Source of the DNA: Allodiplogaster sudhausi | Taxonomy: Eukaryota > Nematoda > Chromadorea > Rhabditida > Diplogasteridae | NCBI GenBank assembly: GCA_945643635.1 | Contig: CALZFC010000246.1 | Coordinates: 62,001-126,000, forward strand | Reading direction: 5' to 3' | DNA: 64,000 nt | Shown: positions 13,110 through 23,739 of the stretch, in pieces | Layout of the letters: every line of letters starts with the position of its first letter | Numbering within the stretch: position 1 is the first letter of the stretch | The notes under the pieces: model-generated | The model's database searches: none | The model's input: the letters and a program-made list of their open reading frames with translations, nothing else | What the model was told of the DNA's origin: nothing | Position numbers and translations under genes: made by a program

Positions 13110-14950
13110 CATGGCAGCATCGGCCTACCAGGAGCTGGATGAGCCAGCTGACGGGTGCGATTGAATGAAGAATTGAGAAAACGGAAGACGCAGAATACGA
13201 AAGGAGAAACAGAGAGAGAAAAATAAATAAAGATCTTCAAAAAGGCTCAATTTTTTCCTGAGCACATCTCTTCACTGCAAAAGAGGATCTTTTCCAACCG
13301 GGCACATAAATATTCGCCGATTAATGAGCAACTGCGCTGGCGTAAACAACGAATTAATCTTTATTAATTATGCTTTGCCCCATCCAGTGATTCCTCTTTC
13401 ACTCTTCCCCTCATCCACTAAATCATTCTTTTCCCTTCTCTCTCTCTAATCGTGGTAATTGCCACTCTAAGTCGTTCCTTCTTTTTTTCTGACTGCCCCA
13501 GCTGAGGCCCATTTCATTGATGGGCAACACTCTCTGTTCCTTCGTCTTCTTCTTTTTCCTTCGCCTCTGATGTCTTTTTGTTTTTGGCCGGGTGCCAAAA
13601 TCTTTTGCGCTACTTCGACTTCAGAAGTCTTCAGTGCTGCTGCTATAATCAGGGCTTGAGAAGTTGATGTCTTTGCATCTCTGCTTCTCTTCACTTCAAG
13701 TGCTCTCTCCCTTTCAGCTCTCGCTTACCGACTTTTTCAAGCAGAAATCCATTGGAGCACACCCCCGTCTAAGAGGCAGCGCCACCTTTTACCAGCTTCT
13801 ACTCACAATTTTGCCTGCCCTTCATGGAGACGAAAGCGGGAGAGAGAGAATGAGAGAGGATAGCGAATATAGATAAAGATGACGAGAAAGAGAAAAAGAG
13901 AGAGAAAGAGGGGAGAGATAGAGAGAAAGAGAGAGAGAGAGAGAATCGATGTTGTACTACTCAAGCGTGCCCCGACTACAAAGAGGCCCGTTCTTTTGTC
14001 CCTCTCTCTCTCTCTATCTCTATGAGAATTCTTCTGTTTCTCCGGCAGTCTCTTAAGCGGTCTTCTTTCATCTCTGAACTTTTGGGAATTTTGATCAAAG
14101 ACTAGTAATATGAAAGCTAGCTTCTGTTTATCAGTACTGAAGCAAACCGAGGAGATACCCCGCGGGGGTGGAATCGGACAAGGCAGAGAAGCCAATAAAT
14201 AGCGAGATAGATTGATATTAGCTGAAGGAACGTTTTAGAAGAAGAATTAGAGATGCAGAAAGTGAGAAGGAAGGCGAGTTAAAGAAAAGGCATCCGCACA
14301 TACAAAAAAAAGCTACAGAGATAAATTGAAGAAAGAACGGCAGGCCATGAGAGAGCCACCAAAAAGAGCGACCAAACAGCAATGAACCAATGCTTTCCAT
14401 CAGTCAAAGAGAGCGGCATAAGATTACATCTATGATAAAAGGAAAGATTACGATGACGTAGGCAGAGATCACGAAAAAAAGACAATAGAAAGAATTCTGA
14501 GAGCAACATCTATTCAAAAAGAGAACTAAACCGATGGAAAAGAGAAAGGCAAAATAAAAGAATAAGAGAAAACTCACCGACGGTTCCTTGAAGACGCGCC
14601 TTCTTGACTGAAAAAGAATGATGGATTATCGTCTGATCTCTGTTAATTAATAAATAAAAACGTGCAGCTTCACGTTAGTGGAAACTCAGAAAATTCGGCT
14701 TATAAAATCTTTACTTCATTTTGAAAGTAATGTTTAAATGTTTTTAATATGTTCTTTCGGTCTCGCAGGCACGCATCGCCACACCACCTCTGACAACCAC
14801 AGTGAGCATGTCATCTTCCTCGACGGAGACAACTGGCCGCGGAGTGGGCGCCAGCTCGGAACTGGATTCGGCGCCCGCGCCCCCGGCTTTTCAGGTGAGG
14901 GAAGAGCTAAGAGTACAGGATTACTTACTCGTCACGCATAGCAGAGACAT
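6770..14950 (-). CDS. unc-13: unc-13 (Munc13-type synaptic priming factor), 5' part of the long C2A isoform
   Basis: UNC-13 primes synaptic vesicles; its N-terminal C2A dimerises or binds RIM. Two exons are certain. 9391-9490 encodes [17 protein letters not shown], then PCWEQEF. 9152-9293 encodes [17 protein letters not shown], then WDKLLG and GKWLQ. Both match vertebrate Munc13 C2A almost word for word, and their phases join (2 to 1, then 0). A probable first exon, 14929-14950, encodes MSLLCVT before gtaagt and has the required phase 1. About nine residues between it and C2A are missing, so one small exon was not found. Downstream on the same strand are linker-type exons: 8227-8373, 7931-8042, 7623-7699, and less surely 7451-7508 and around 7180-7265 and 6770-6865. 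They are rich in Ser and Arg and their phases chain 0-0-1-0. C1, C2B and MUN domains are not in the window. Confidence 0.85.
7623..8373 (-). CDS. unc-13: Probable unc-13 linker exons after C2A (8227-8373, 7931-8042, 7623-7699)
   Basis: Exon 8227-8373 begins after ccctctcag, is open for 49 codons in phase 0 and ends before gtgtgt ([18 protein letters not shown]). Exon 7931-8042 begins after cccgcag and reads [18 protein letters not shown]. Exon 7623-7699 begins after cattctag and reads [17 protein letters not shown], ending AAG before gtaaga. Phases 0, 1 and 0 join in order. Low-complexity Ser/Arg sequence is what lies between C2A and C1 in UNC-13 proteins, but it cannot prove homology. The opposite strand of the same islands is also largely open (see findings). 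Confidence 0.5.
7845..7883. repeat. (CT)n microsatellite within the unc-13 linker region
   Basis: About 17 CT units. On the minus (unc-13) strand it is a GA run just after the donor of exon 7931-8042. Confidence 0.85.
9008..9113 (-). repeat. Inverted copy of the 30 bp repeat, partly hairpin
   Basis: Reading the minus strand gives tcagtaaatg, then aaaaaaggcttattgacagg, the same border and unit as at 5950-5990. Inside, aaaaaggcttattggcagg faces ccttttaataagcc, a second, inward-facing unit pair. It lies in the intron between unc-13 C2A and the linker exons. Confidence 0.75.
9152..9490 (-). CDS. unc-13: unc-13 C2A exons (9391-9490 and 9152-9293)
   Basis: The first exon starts after ccttcag and ends ATT TT before gtacgt. 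The second starts after tttgaag with T GAG, restoring [11 protein letters not shown], and ends CTC CAG before gttacg. [11 protein letters not shown] and [12 protein letters not shown] are signature C2A strings of Munc13-1/2 (NVKSTT, IWDTMVGTVWIPL). Calcium-binding aspartates are not evident, as is known for this C2A. Confidence 0.93.
13068..13108. repeat. (GA)n microsatellite
   Basis: About 19 uninterrupted GA units. Confidence 0.9.
14769..14894 (+). CDS. Orphan exon candidate, plus strand
   Basis: 42 phase-0 codons between a fine acceptor (tctcgcag) and a fine donor (CAG|gtgagg). The product is [20 protein letters not shown], then APAPPAFQ, with an internal ATG at 14808. No partner exon was found on this strand. 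It lies antisense in the large first intron of unc-13. It may be an alternative first exon of an unseen gene or a chance island. Confidence 0.35.
14929..14950 (-). CDS. unc-13: Probable first coding exon of unc-13
   Basis: ATG opens seven codons reading MSLLCVT plus one base, followed at once by the perfect donor gtaagt. Munc13-1 and Munc13-2 start MSLLCV. The exon leaves phase 1, which the first C2A exon needs. The intron to C2A would be 5.4 kb, or is split by one unseen small exon. Confidence 0.6.
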
Positions 14951-15275
14951 GTTTCAGCCGGCCCGCATCTGAAGCAGCTCTACGGTAGCAGTTCAATCGG
15001 GGCGCAACTGGCTCGATCAGGTCAGACGAGTGAATGGAATTTGGCACGGCGCGATTCAGACACGGACGAGCACGGAGAGAGGAGTGAGACGGAGAGAGCG
15101 AGGGAGGGGAAAGAGAGAGGGAGTGTGTTTATGCCTGAGGCATGCTGCGGGCGGGCCACCCTACTCCAGAAGCTCCTCGCTTTTCGATAGAGAGAGATGG
15201 CAGAGAAGGGATAGAGAGTGCAGAAAAAAGAAGGCGAAGGGATGCAGACAAGGCGAGAGAGCGCAGAGAATGGAA

Positions 15276-15345
15276 GCGAGGAAGAGAGAGAGAGAGAGAG
15301 AGATAGAGAGAGTGAGAGAGAGAGTGAAAGAGAGAGAGACGAGAG
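15276..15345. repeat. GA-rich microsatellite
   Basis: Interrupted (GA)n, paired with a CT run 140 bp to the right. Confidence 0.85.
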
Positions 15346-15484
15346 CTGAAAGGCAAGACACGCTCTCGCTGCATCCATTCAGACTCAAGCAGCTTACTTG
15401 GAGCAGAGAAGAAGAGAACGAGTGAGAGAGATACTGAGAGAGAAAAAGAGTGAGCAGAATAAAGACATAGACGAAATGATGCGT

Positions 15485-15487
<3 letters not shown>

Positions 15488-15533
<46 letters not shown>
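15488..15533. repeat. (CT)n microsatellite
   Basis: About 22 CT units. With the GA tract at 15276-15345 it forms a potential purine-pyrimidine inverted pair. Confidence 0.9.
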
Positions 15534-15535
<2 letters not shown>

Positions 15536-16039
15536 GCCTGCTTCTCCTCTCCCCATTTACTCACGATATCCATGCAGAACCCCTTGCCATTCTGGTTGTC
15601 TCTCGAATCGGTGTCCACTCTTTTGCTTCAAATAGAAATTCTTCGTCAATTCCAACAGCCGCAACGCAACCGCATCGCTGGTCTCATCGCCTGAGGGAAG
15701 ATAAGAAGTGCAACCGCTACTTTAATATAGCGTTACATTTCGTCTACGTGTAAATTTCAAAACGTTCAGTCGTGCATAAATTTTTCTTCTTCTTTTACAT
15801 CGCTTTTTTCGAGTAGTCATTTTTCGATTCCATTTAAGACTGAGGGGAATTTCAGTATGTGAGAAATATAAAATATGATTATTTTCTCGATTTCTTTTCA
15901 TAACTTTACTTTTTCAACATGTTGATTTTTGGTCTCCATTTGTAACATATGAAAAGCAAAGATTTACATATACTATCATATGCGCGCTCAAATTTTAGTG
16001 ATATGCAAAATCGCAAAGAAATTAAATTTATAGAGTAAG

Positions 16040-16195
16040 AGAAATGGGGTGAAAAAGAGAGAGAAAGAGAGAGGAAGGTGAGAAGGAGAGAGTGTTAGTG
16101 AAATCTAGAGAGGTAGAGAGAGAGAGAGAGAATAGAGCGAGAGGAAAGAGAGAGAGAGAAGAGAGAGAGCGAGTGGGAGCGAGAGTGAGAGATCG
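16040..16195. repeat. GA-rich microsatellite
   Basis: Interrupted purine tract. Confidence 0.8.
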
Positions 16196-17889
16196 CGAAG
16201 GCGTCAATGAATGCGTGAATGAACGCCATTGTGTGTGTCGCCGAATTGCGTGCGTGGTGGCAAATAGTAATAATAAGCGGCTTTCCATGCGAGTCGTAAT
16301 AGAGTGAGCCATCATAATTGGCACATTTCACGTGCTCCGCGGACTTAGCATGCAAAATCCCTATATTGATGGCATGTCCAAATGCAGAACTTTCAGCATG
16401 TTGTATTCAGGTGCACTTATATCCTAATGTACATTTTTGCATGCACTTGTATCAGGATAAGCTGTGTCAAAACTGGAATTACGGAAGAGAAATGAGAATG
16501 ATTATAAATATATATTGGTCGCAATGAAAGGTTCCCATTCTTGTTAAAGTAATAACTTTCAACTTTACACTTGATGGATATTTCGACGAGAAGTGCGCAA
16601 AACGGCGTGGAACAAAGGAGATAACGAGAATTTAAGAAACTGCTGGACATTGAAAGGGTCCTTACTGTTTGCCAATAATGAGAAAGTGACTCTTTTTCAA
16701 ACGTCCACCTCGCAACTTTCTCCATCTTTGTGTGTTGCTGCTATCTTCCTCTTTCTCCCGTAGTCTCTCTCTCCTTCTCTCTCAGTCTCTCTCTCTCATT
16801 CTCTCCGTTGAGTGCTTCTCTGAACTCTGGTGCGATCAGACAACTCGGAAGATGCCATAAACAGGCGTCACTTACTTCGACGTCGCCAGGAGAAACAGAC
16901 TACGGCAAAGCTTGAGGGGGAGCGATGAGAACAAGGTAAAGAGAAAGAGAAAGAGAGGGAGAGAGAGAGAGGGACAAAGAAGGGGAATGAGAGGGTTACA
17001 AGAATGAAAGAGATACCTCTCTCTCTTCCTTTTACGAATTCTTACCCTTTAGAATACTCCGCAAGGGAGCAGAGACAAATGAAGGGAATGTGTAAGGGGC
17101 GGGCGGTAAGTGAAGTAGGCCAATTATTCATTTGATATGCACGACATTCTTGTCTAATGGAAGAATGCCAGCTTCTCTTTAGGATTCTCTTAGATTGATC
17201 TGAACAAGCGAGTGGCGAATGTTTGAGGTAGGTCAAAGGATGAAAATGATGAACGACGTGAGAGGCTTTAAACATCTTCGTGTTAATTGGAAAAGTGTTC
17301 ATCTTTCTCCGCAGCACTCACTGTTAGACGCTGCATTGAAGAATTTTGCAATCAAATTCTTCCAGGAATGAAGATGAGAGAGAAGGAATTATTGGTGTCC
17401 ATTTCTTAATATAAATCTGAGATCATTCAGTCCAACGCTCTTCATTCAGAATTCCTTAGACGAATTCTGCATAGGTTTCATCAAGTTTTCTTCGCCGCTG
17501 GCCCTCTCGCTAAATTGGAAACTAGCTTACGAATTATTCAAATCTTTCAGAATGAGCCATACTGATTGACAAAAAATATCTACGATAAGAAAGAGAAAGT
17601 AGACAATGTGATTTTGCGTAGCGTGCGGTCTGTGGGAAATAATACACAAATTGAGTGGGCAGATATCCAAATGGCAAAGGAAAAAACGAAATAAGCAACA
17701 GAGAGTAGTAGACAGCCGAGGAAACACAGGAAACAGAAGGAAGCGGAAAAGGAAAGAAAGGGGAGAAATGACACGCGTACCACGGCGAATTTACGACTTC
17801 CCCGATGTATCCACGCCATTTATTATCTATCGAGAAAGTAGAATTCGCGCCAACGCGAACGAGGCTCTCAATGTGACGATTGGATAAAT

Positions 17890-17902
17890 GAAGAGAGATA
17901 GA

Positions 17903-17946
<44 letters not shown>

Positions 17947-18258
17947 TGAGAGAGAAAGAAGAGAGAGAGAACGAGATAGAGAAATAGGGAGAGAGAGGGA
18001 AAGATGGAGAAAGAGAGAGGGAAAGATGGAGAAAGAGAGAGGGAAAGAGAGAGAAAGAGAGAGAGAGAGAAATAGGGAGAGTGAGAGAGAAAGATGGAGA
18101 AAGAGAGAGGGAAAGAGAGAGAAAGAGAGAGAGAAATTGGGAGAGAGAGAGAGAAAGATGGAGAAAGAGAGAGGGAAAGAGAGAGAAAGAGAGAGAGAGA
18201 AATTGGGAGAGAGACGGAAAGATAGAGAAAGAGAGAGAGAAATAGAGAGAGAAAGTAA
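17890..18258. repeat. 370 bp purine array with higher-order repeat
   Basis: The longest GA tract in the window. Inside the GA background, gaaagatggagaaagagaga recurs at least five times at irregular spacing of about 24-90 bp, with aattgggagaga variants, so it has grown by segment duplication, not only slippage. Confidence 0.9.
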
Positions 18259-18497
18259 AAGAATAGAAATGAAGGCGGATTTGCGGGCGATAGAAATGGT
18301 ATTAGTTGGTGGGTTTTGTTGTGCGTATGAACACATGTTGAAACATGGCAGAGAAAGAGAGTGAGAGAGGAAAAAGAATGAAGAAGTGAGACAGGAAGAA
18401 GCCTCATTGTCAGTAGTCAATCCAGGGGCAGTCGACAGCCGCTGCCATAAATCAAGGCTTGAGTCAGTGTGCCCCGGAACATACCGAGCAACCGCCT

Positions 18498-18778
18498 CTC
18501 TCTCTCCCTCTCTCTCTCTCCCTCTCTCTCTCTCCCTCTCTCTCTCTCTCTCTTCTCGTTCTCTCTTCTTTCACGGCTTCTCTGAACAAGGCCTCCCACT
18601 CATTTTTTATCCATTACTGCGGTATTCGCCACGTACATACATACATCTATCTCATTATCTTCTATTTCCCATTCTCTCTTTTTTTTCTCTATTTCTCTCT
18701 CTGATTCACTCTCTCTCTTTTCCTTTCACTCTCTCGCTCTCTCTCTCTCGCTTTCTCGCACCTTCTTCTTCTTCTCTT

Positions 18779-18837
<59 letters not shown>

Positions 18838-18850
18838 CTCTCTCTCTCGA
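18498..18850. repeat. CT-rich microsatellite cluster
   Basis: Three CT tracts (18498-18556, 18690-18756, 18776-18850). It lies 240 bp from the large GA array and is complementary to it. Confidence 0.85.
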
Positions 18851-19761
18851 CATATGCCTTCTCTGCAGGGCCGTCTTTCTGATCACGCATGCAGCAAAGA
18901 ATCTCTAAAAGAAAAACTTTTCCGGTCCAGAAAAACGAATGTCCACATTTGTCTGTACATATGTACATATTTATAAAGAAGACAAGGGAAGTCAAGGAGC
19001 GCAGGTAGGAAGAAGAAAAAGTGGAGCCAATGGGCTACAGGAGGAAAGTGTGCAAGGAAAGGGCAGAATTAAGAAAAGAAGAGGAAAGTCAGGGGAAGCG
19101 GACCGAAAAAAAAATGTCAAGATAAGATTTCTTGAGCCATTCAGTTGAATATCTCGTGGGCATTCTAAAAAGCTTCTTTTCAGTCTCAACAGAAACCGCG
19201 AAATACGAGAAAGAGAAGAACAACACGGTCAGTACTCGGATTAGTGAAAGGCGTATCCGGTGGAAGGCACCCGATACCGAACGGATTCGTCTTCTTCATC
19301 TGCCGGGCCTCTTTAGACGCCTTTTTGGCATAGATTTATACTCGCCCCGAGGCAAGAAGAATGGGCAGAGGACGGCCAAAGCACGTCTTGGAAGGACGGC
19401 AACTATTGGATAGTTGCTCCCGAGGGTAAATGAGAAGAGCCGAGAGAGAATGGGGAATCGGAGAGGATCTGAGACAGACAGCAGAAAAGAAAAGAATGTG
19501 AGAAAGCGAGAGAGAGAGGAGAGAGAGTGAGAGTGAGAGAGGGAACGAAAGAGAGGGAAAGTTCGGCAGGAAGGGCACTTCTCGAGGCATAAGAAACTGA
19601 CGTCTAGGGGTGAAGAGGTGGAGGCAAGGCAAAGTCTATTTCAGAATGAAGCATGAACAGACAGCGCCAGAAATGACGGGCAAGGGAAGATTTGGCAGCA
19701 AAAATGAAGAAGAAGAAGGAGCGAAAACGGAGAAGGAGTCAGAGTTACTTTAAGAGTACGA

Positions 19762-19886
19762 CGAGGGAGAGAGAGGGGGGGAGAGAGAGGGGGGAAGAAA
19801 GAGAGAGGGGGAGAGGGAGAGAGAGAAGGGAGAGGGGGGGGAGAGAGGGAAAGAGAGAGATTGAGAGAGAGAGGGAGAGGAATGAA
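19762..19886. repeat. GGGA/GA purine tract
   Basis: G-richer than the other tracts, with gggg runs that could form G-quadruplex or triplex DNA. Confidence 0.75.
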
Positions 19887-21206
19887 GCAGGGGAAAGTCT
19901 TTTGAGCTGCCCGCAGCACAAGTCTGAACGCTAAGGGGAAACAGAGAGGAACGACGTCTGCTATCAGCAGCAGGCAATCTCTGCAGGAAGAGAGCTAAAC
20001 AAAGTAGGGAAGATTCCGCAGTGATGCGCAAAATTCGTTTAATCCTTCTACTATTATTTTGCTTCCTGCAGACAAATAGGCCATGCCAAGAAGTAGCCAG
20101 GAATATATGGTATTAATTGACTTGGAAATCATTTTCATCTTGAGAAGAGAATGACAACATCCGTATGAAGATTCAGGAATAGCCACTTGGACACTTTTAG
20201 TATGTGAGAGGGGGTAGGGGAGGCAAAAATAAATATGGGACAAGCTTGTAATAAGATAAATGAGGTCGAGAGGGAGAATTAGAGAGATGCATACTGTACT
20301 GGCGAAAGTGGGAAATAAAAAGAAAAAGAGAGCGAGACATAGACAAACTTGGAGGGAGAGAGAGAGAGAGAGAAAGAGAGATTGAGAGAATGGCAAAGAA
20401 AGAGTGAACGCAGCACTCTGTCAGTTGCTTCCTCTCGAAATCGGAGAAACTTCACAAGAGTCGGAACGGCGCCCACTTACGCATTCACACCAAAAAACAA
20501 CTACACCCGTATCCGTAGATCAAAATCCCAAAATAAATAACCACTCCATTTATTCAATATGGGAGAACTAGTTCTGTGGAACAGGGAAGGGAAATTTTAC
20601 GGTTTACAATATAAATGGACACCAAAAAAGTATGGAAATAAATTATGTACAAATATTATTCATGCAAGAAATGTTAGTGAGCAAGCAGAGAAAGAGCAAT
20701 GACGCTTTGGGTCCAGAATCAGCAATGAAATAGACTGAATATCAGCAGAATAAAAAGAAGAGGAGGGAGAAATGGAAGAGAAACAGAAGAGGACATGTAA
20801 GACGACAGAATAAGCAACGCTAGAATGCGAAACTGAACCGCTCGTTACACAGCAGAGTCATCCCAGGCATACGCTATGTATAAATCTCTGCTTCTCTCGG
20901 CCTCTCATTGCATCGCTTTATCTTTGTCTTGTTTAAGCTTGCAATTCATGAAATGTAATTCCATCGATGACACACACGGGAGGGCAAAAAGAGAAAATAT
21001 ATTAAAACCTGAATTATTTTAAGGTAAGCTATTTCCAAGTCCAGATGAAATATGATTCGTCTTCATTGCAAATAAATAAGAAAGCTTTTCATTCGCGATG
21101 TTGAGGTCGCGGCATCTAATAATAAGATATGGATGGCCATGAATTGTGTCGCGCCCATTCTCTTTGTCTGTAGTCTGCTCTCCCTCCTCATATGAAACTT
21201 GTCAAG

Positions 21207-21424
21207 CGGAAGAAAGAATGCGAGAAATGTTTCCTCTTGAGGTCAAAGATGCCATTGCAATCATCCCAAGAGTAGTGAAGGAAGGAAGGGAGCAACTGAC
21301 CGGCCTTCTTTTACAAGAAGAGAGCCGAAAGAGTGCCACGGAGAATTTCGACGCCGCCTTTCGCACGTTCAAATATGCAAAACGGCCGGCCGAAGTCGTG
21401 CTTTGCGCAATTTCACGGTTCCCG
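21207..21424 (+). CDS. Orphan exon candidate, plus strand
   Basis: Open for 72 codons from an acceptor-like gtcaag to a perfect donor, CCG|gtaagt. It reads EERMREMFPLEVKDAIAII, then NFDAAFRTFKYAKRPAEVV, with ordinary amino-acid composition and no purine repeat. No homologue is recalled. A further open stretch at 21650-21850 (LEERVAAMEKAFLSHFDEW) may belong to it, but the phases I tried do not join. Confidence 0.3.
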
Positions 21425-22039
21425 GTAAGTGCCTGACTTTTTGTCGATAGCAGAACACTCTTTGTCAGAGTCAAAATGGCTGTTTTTAGCCACTTGCCAA
21501 GGAACAGATCAAAACGTTTTTTGATCAACAACTAATCTTTGAACGATGAGACGTAGAAGAACGAGATGAAGCAAACAACAGAAGGAATGACTTGAAGTGA
21601 GGATTTCAGTTATTGAGAAAAAAGAAGAACGACGACAACGATTTGAGATGGAAAAATCTGTCAGCTGCGGGACATTTGTTCTGGCCGATCCTGTGATCAG
21701 AATTCCGCTTCTTCCTCCTCTTCCCTTGCTGGAAGAGCGAGTGGCTGCTATGGAAAAGGCCTTCCTTTCACACTTTGACGAATGGACAAACATTCTTTGC
21801 GCAACAGCGGTTGACAGTAATCGTAGAGCTAGAGGAGGAGACGGAAAGTGAGAGAGAGAGAGAGAGAGAGAGGGAGGATGGAAGAAGAAAAGAGAAGACA
21901 GAAGAGACAGAAGCTGGAGAGATTGGAGAATGCAAGAGAAAGTGAGAATAGAAAATAAATGGATAATGTAGATTGTGGAAAAGGGCGGTAGCTGTGAGTG
22001 ATGAACGAGGCAGAGTAGATGCAAAGTGCAGGGTGCAGT

Positions 22040-22170
22040 CTCTCTTTCTCTCTTTATCTCTCTCTTGTCTCTCTTTCTCTTTTTATCTCTCTCTTGTCTC
22101 TCTTTCTCTCTTTATCTCTCTCTTGTCTCTCTTTCTCTCTTTATCTTTCTCTTGTCTCTCTTTCTCTGAC
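22040..22170. repeat. 27 bp tandem pyrimidine repeat, about 4 copies
   Basis: Unit tctctttctctctttatctc plus tctcttg, repeated with single changes. As the unit is a multiple of 3 it leaves an open repetitive frame that is not a gene. Confidence 0.85.
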
Positions 22171-23039
22171 TTCCTCTCCATCTCTCTCTCCTCTCTCTAC
22201 CTGTTCCCCGTGGCATTTTGGGTGGAGTAAAGTGGGCGAGCCAATTGGCAAAGGGGAATTGATTTCAACAAAGCCTTTGAAATGTAGGTACTGAGGAATA
22301 CCCGCAACATTTGGAGTGTGGGATGTATCATGAACAGCGGAAGCAATCCGAGCACGTGGAATCGTGCAAAAGATGAAGACAAACAAGAGTTGGCAAATTG
22401 CCAAGTGCGATCTCTCCCTGCATTCCACTGCATTCCCTGTATTGTATTGCAGCGAGGAGGCAAGGCACTTCCCGTCGACGATGACCGAAATTCTAAACCC
22501 ATCCAGGCCAGAGTAGGCCTCCCTCTCTTCCTCTGCCCAAGGCACCTCGTGCTCTTCTATACATCAGACGAGGGCTTGTCTGAGTCCTCTCTCTCTTTTC
22601 TTAGTATCTTATCAGAAAACTGTTCACTCATTTATTAGAGTAATGCATCGAACGAACAATGAACTGAGCGAAGTGAACAACGAAGCGAAGAGCAAGGAAG
22701 TTTGCATAATTTGCAATCAAAAATCTGCTTAATATTCATACCAAAGAGAACGATTGCTTGATCAAAGGATTAATGCACTTACTTTTAAAGAAAGAAAGGA
22801 GAAAGAAGCCTGGGGTGGGGAAATAGGAGAAAAGGGCAAACCAGAAACGGAAACAGCAGAACATCTGTCAACTGTTTACAGACGATAACACAATGAAAGG
22901 CAGTCTGTGTGGGCCAAGCGGAAAGGAACTGGGAGAGAGTGAGGCCTTGAGGGGAGGGCGAGAGAAGGAGAGGAACGTCAGCTACTATCTTAAATGAAAG
23001 GAAAAGTCAGAAACTCAGCAGCAGATGGCAGTGCACGAG

Positions 23040-23130
23040 CGAGGGCGAGAGAGAGATAGAAAGAATAGAGAGAAGGAGTAGCAGAGAGAGAGAGAGAGAG
23101 AGAGATAGTGAGAGAGATAGTAGAGAGATG
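23040..23130. repeat. GA-rich microsatellite
   Basis: Interrupted (GA)n, 600 bp before the hydrolase start. Confidence 0.8.
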
Positions 23131-23739
23131 AGAGAAGGACCAAAAATGGCATCGGCATGTGAGATGGCAACCGAAGACAAATGAAGGCAGGAGCAGCCTT
23201 CCCAGGCGACACTTTCCGGTTTTGGCTAACGAAAATCCGTTCGAGACTGCTGTTCGCAGTTCCCACGACAGGGAATCGCTGCAGAAACAGAGTTGCTATT
23301 CTGCAAGAAGAGTTCTCTGTATATTGTATGCAAAAGATGCCATCTCTAAAACAATTCCCAATTTAGAAAATATTCTAAATATGTAAATAGTAGTTTTTTA
23401 AAATTTAATTTCGAATTGGTGCTTCGCCCTATAATTCTACAACAGCAAATCGCATTTGTGGCATACGAAGTGCAACAGAAAACATTTTTTCGTTTCATAT
23501 ACAAAGTATGGTGAGCCAAGATCACTAGCTTTTTCCAGACTGACAAATGTCCTGTCATCACTCTACATTGTTAGTGTGGATGTTGAGAAGAGCAAGAAAG
23601 CAGAGAAGAGAAGTGAGAGATAGGAAGTGAATGTAGTTCGTAGTTGTTAGGGTGTGTAAGAGACTCTCTCTCCATCTCTCCTTCCTCCTTTGTACCTTCT
23701 GCTGATTGTATCCTGTGTGAGTGTGCATGCAAGCATTGA

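Larger units (their letters stand above)
9494..14928. other. Large unc-13 5' intron (probable)
   Basis: 5.4 kb between C2A and the probable first exon. It holds CT/GA tracts (12006-12048, 12210-12292, 13068-13108, 13840-13945), poly-C runs at 9758 and 11117, and the plus-strand orphan exon. One small unc-13 exon of about 27-30 nt should be hidden here. Confidence 0.5.

Noticed and set aside
17827..18420. Long ORFs of about 180-200 codons reading SLSLFLSLS or RERERE
   Set aside because: They come from (CT)n/(GA)n tracts, where stop codons cannot occur. There is no start context, domain or splice structure. The same holds for similar frames throughout the window.
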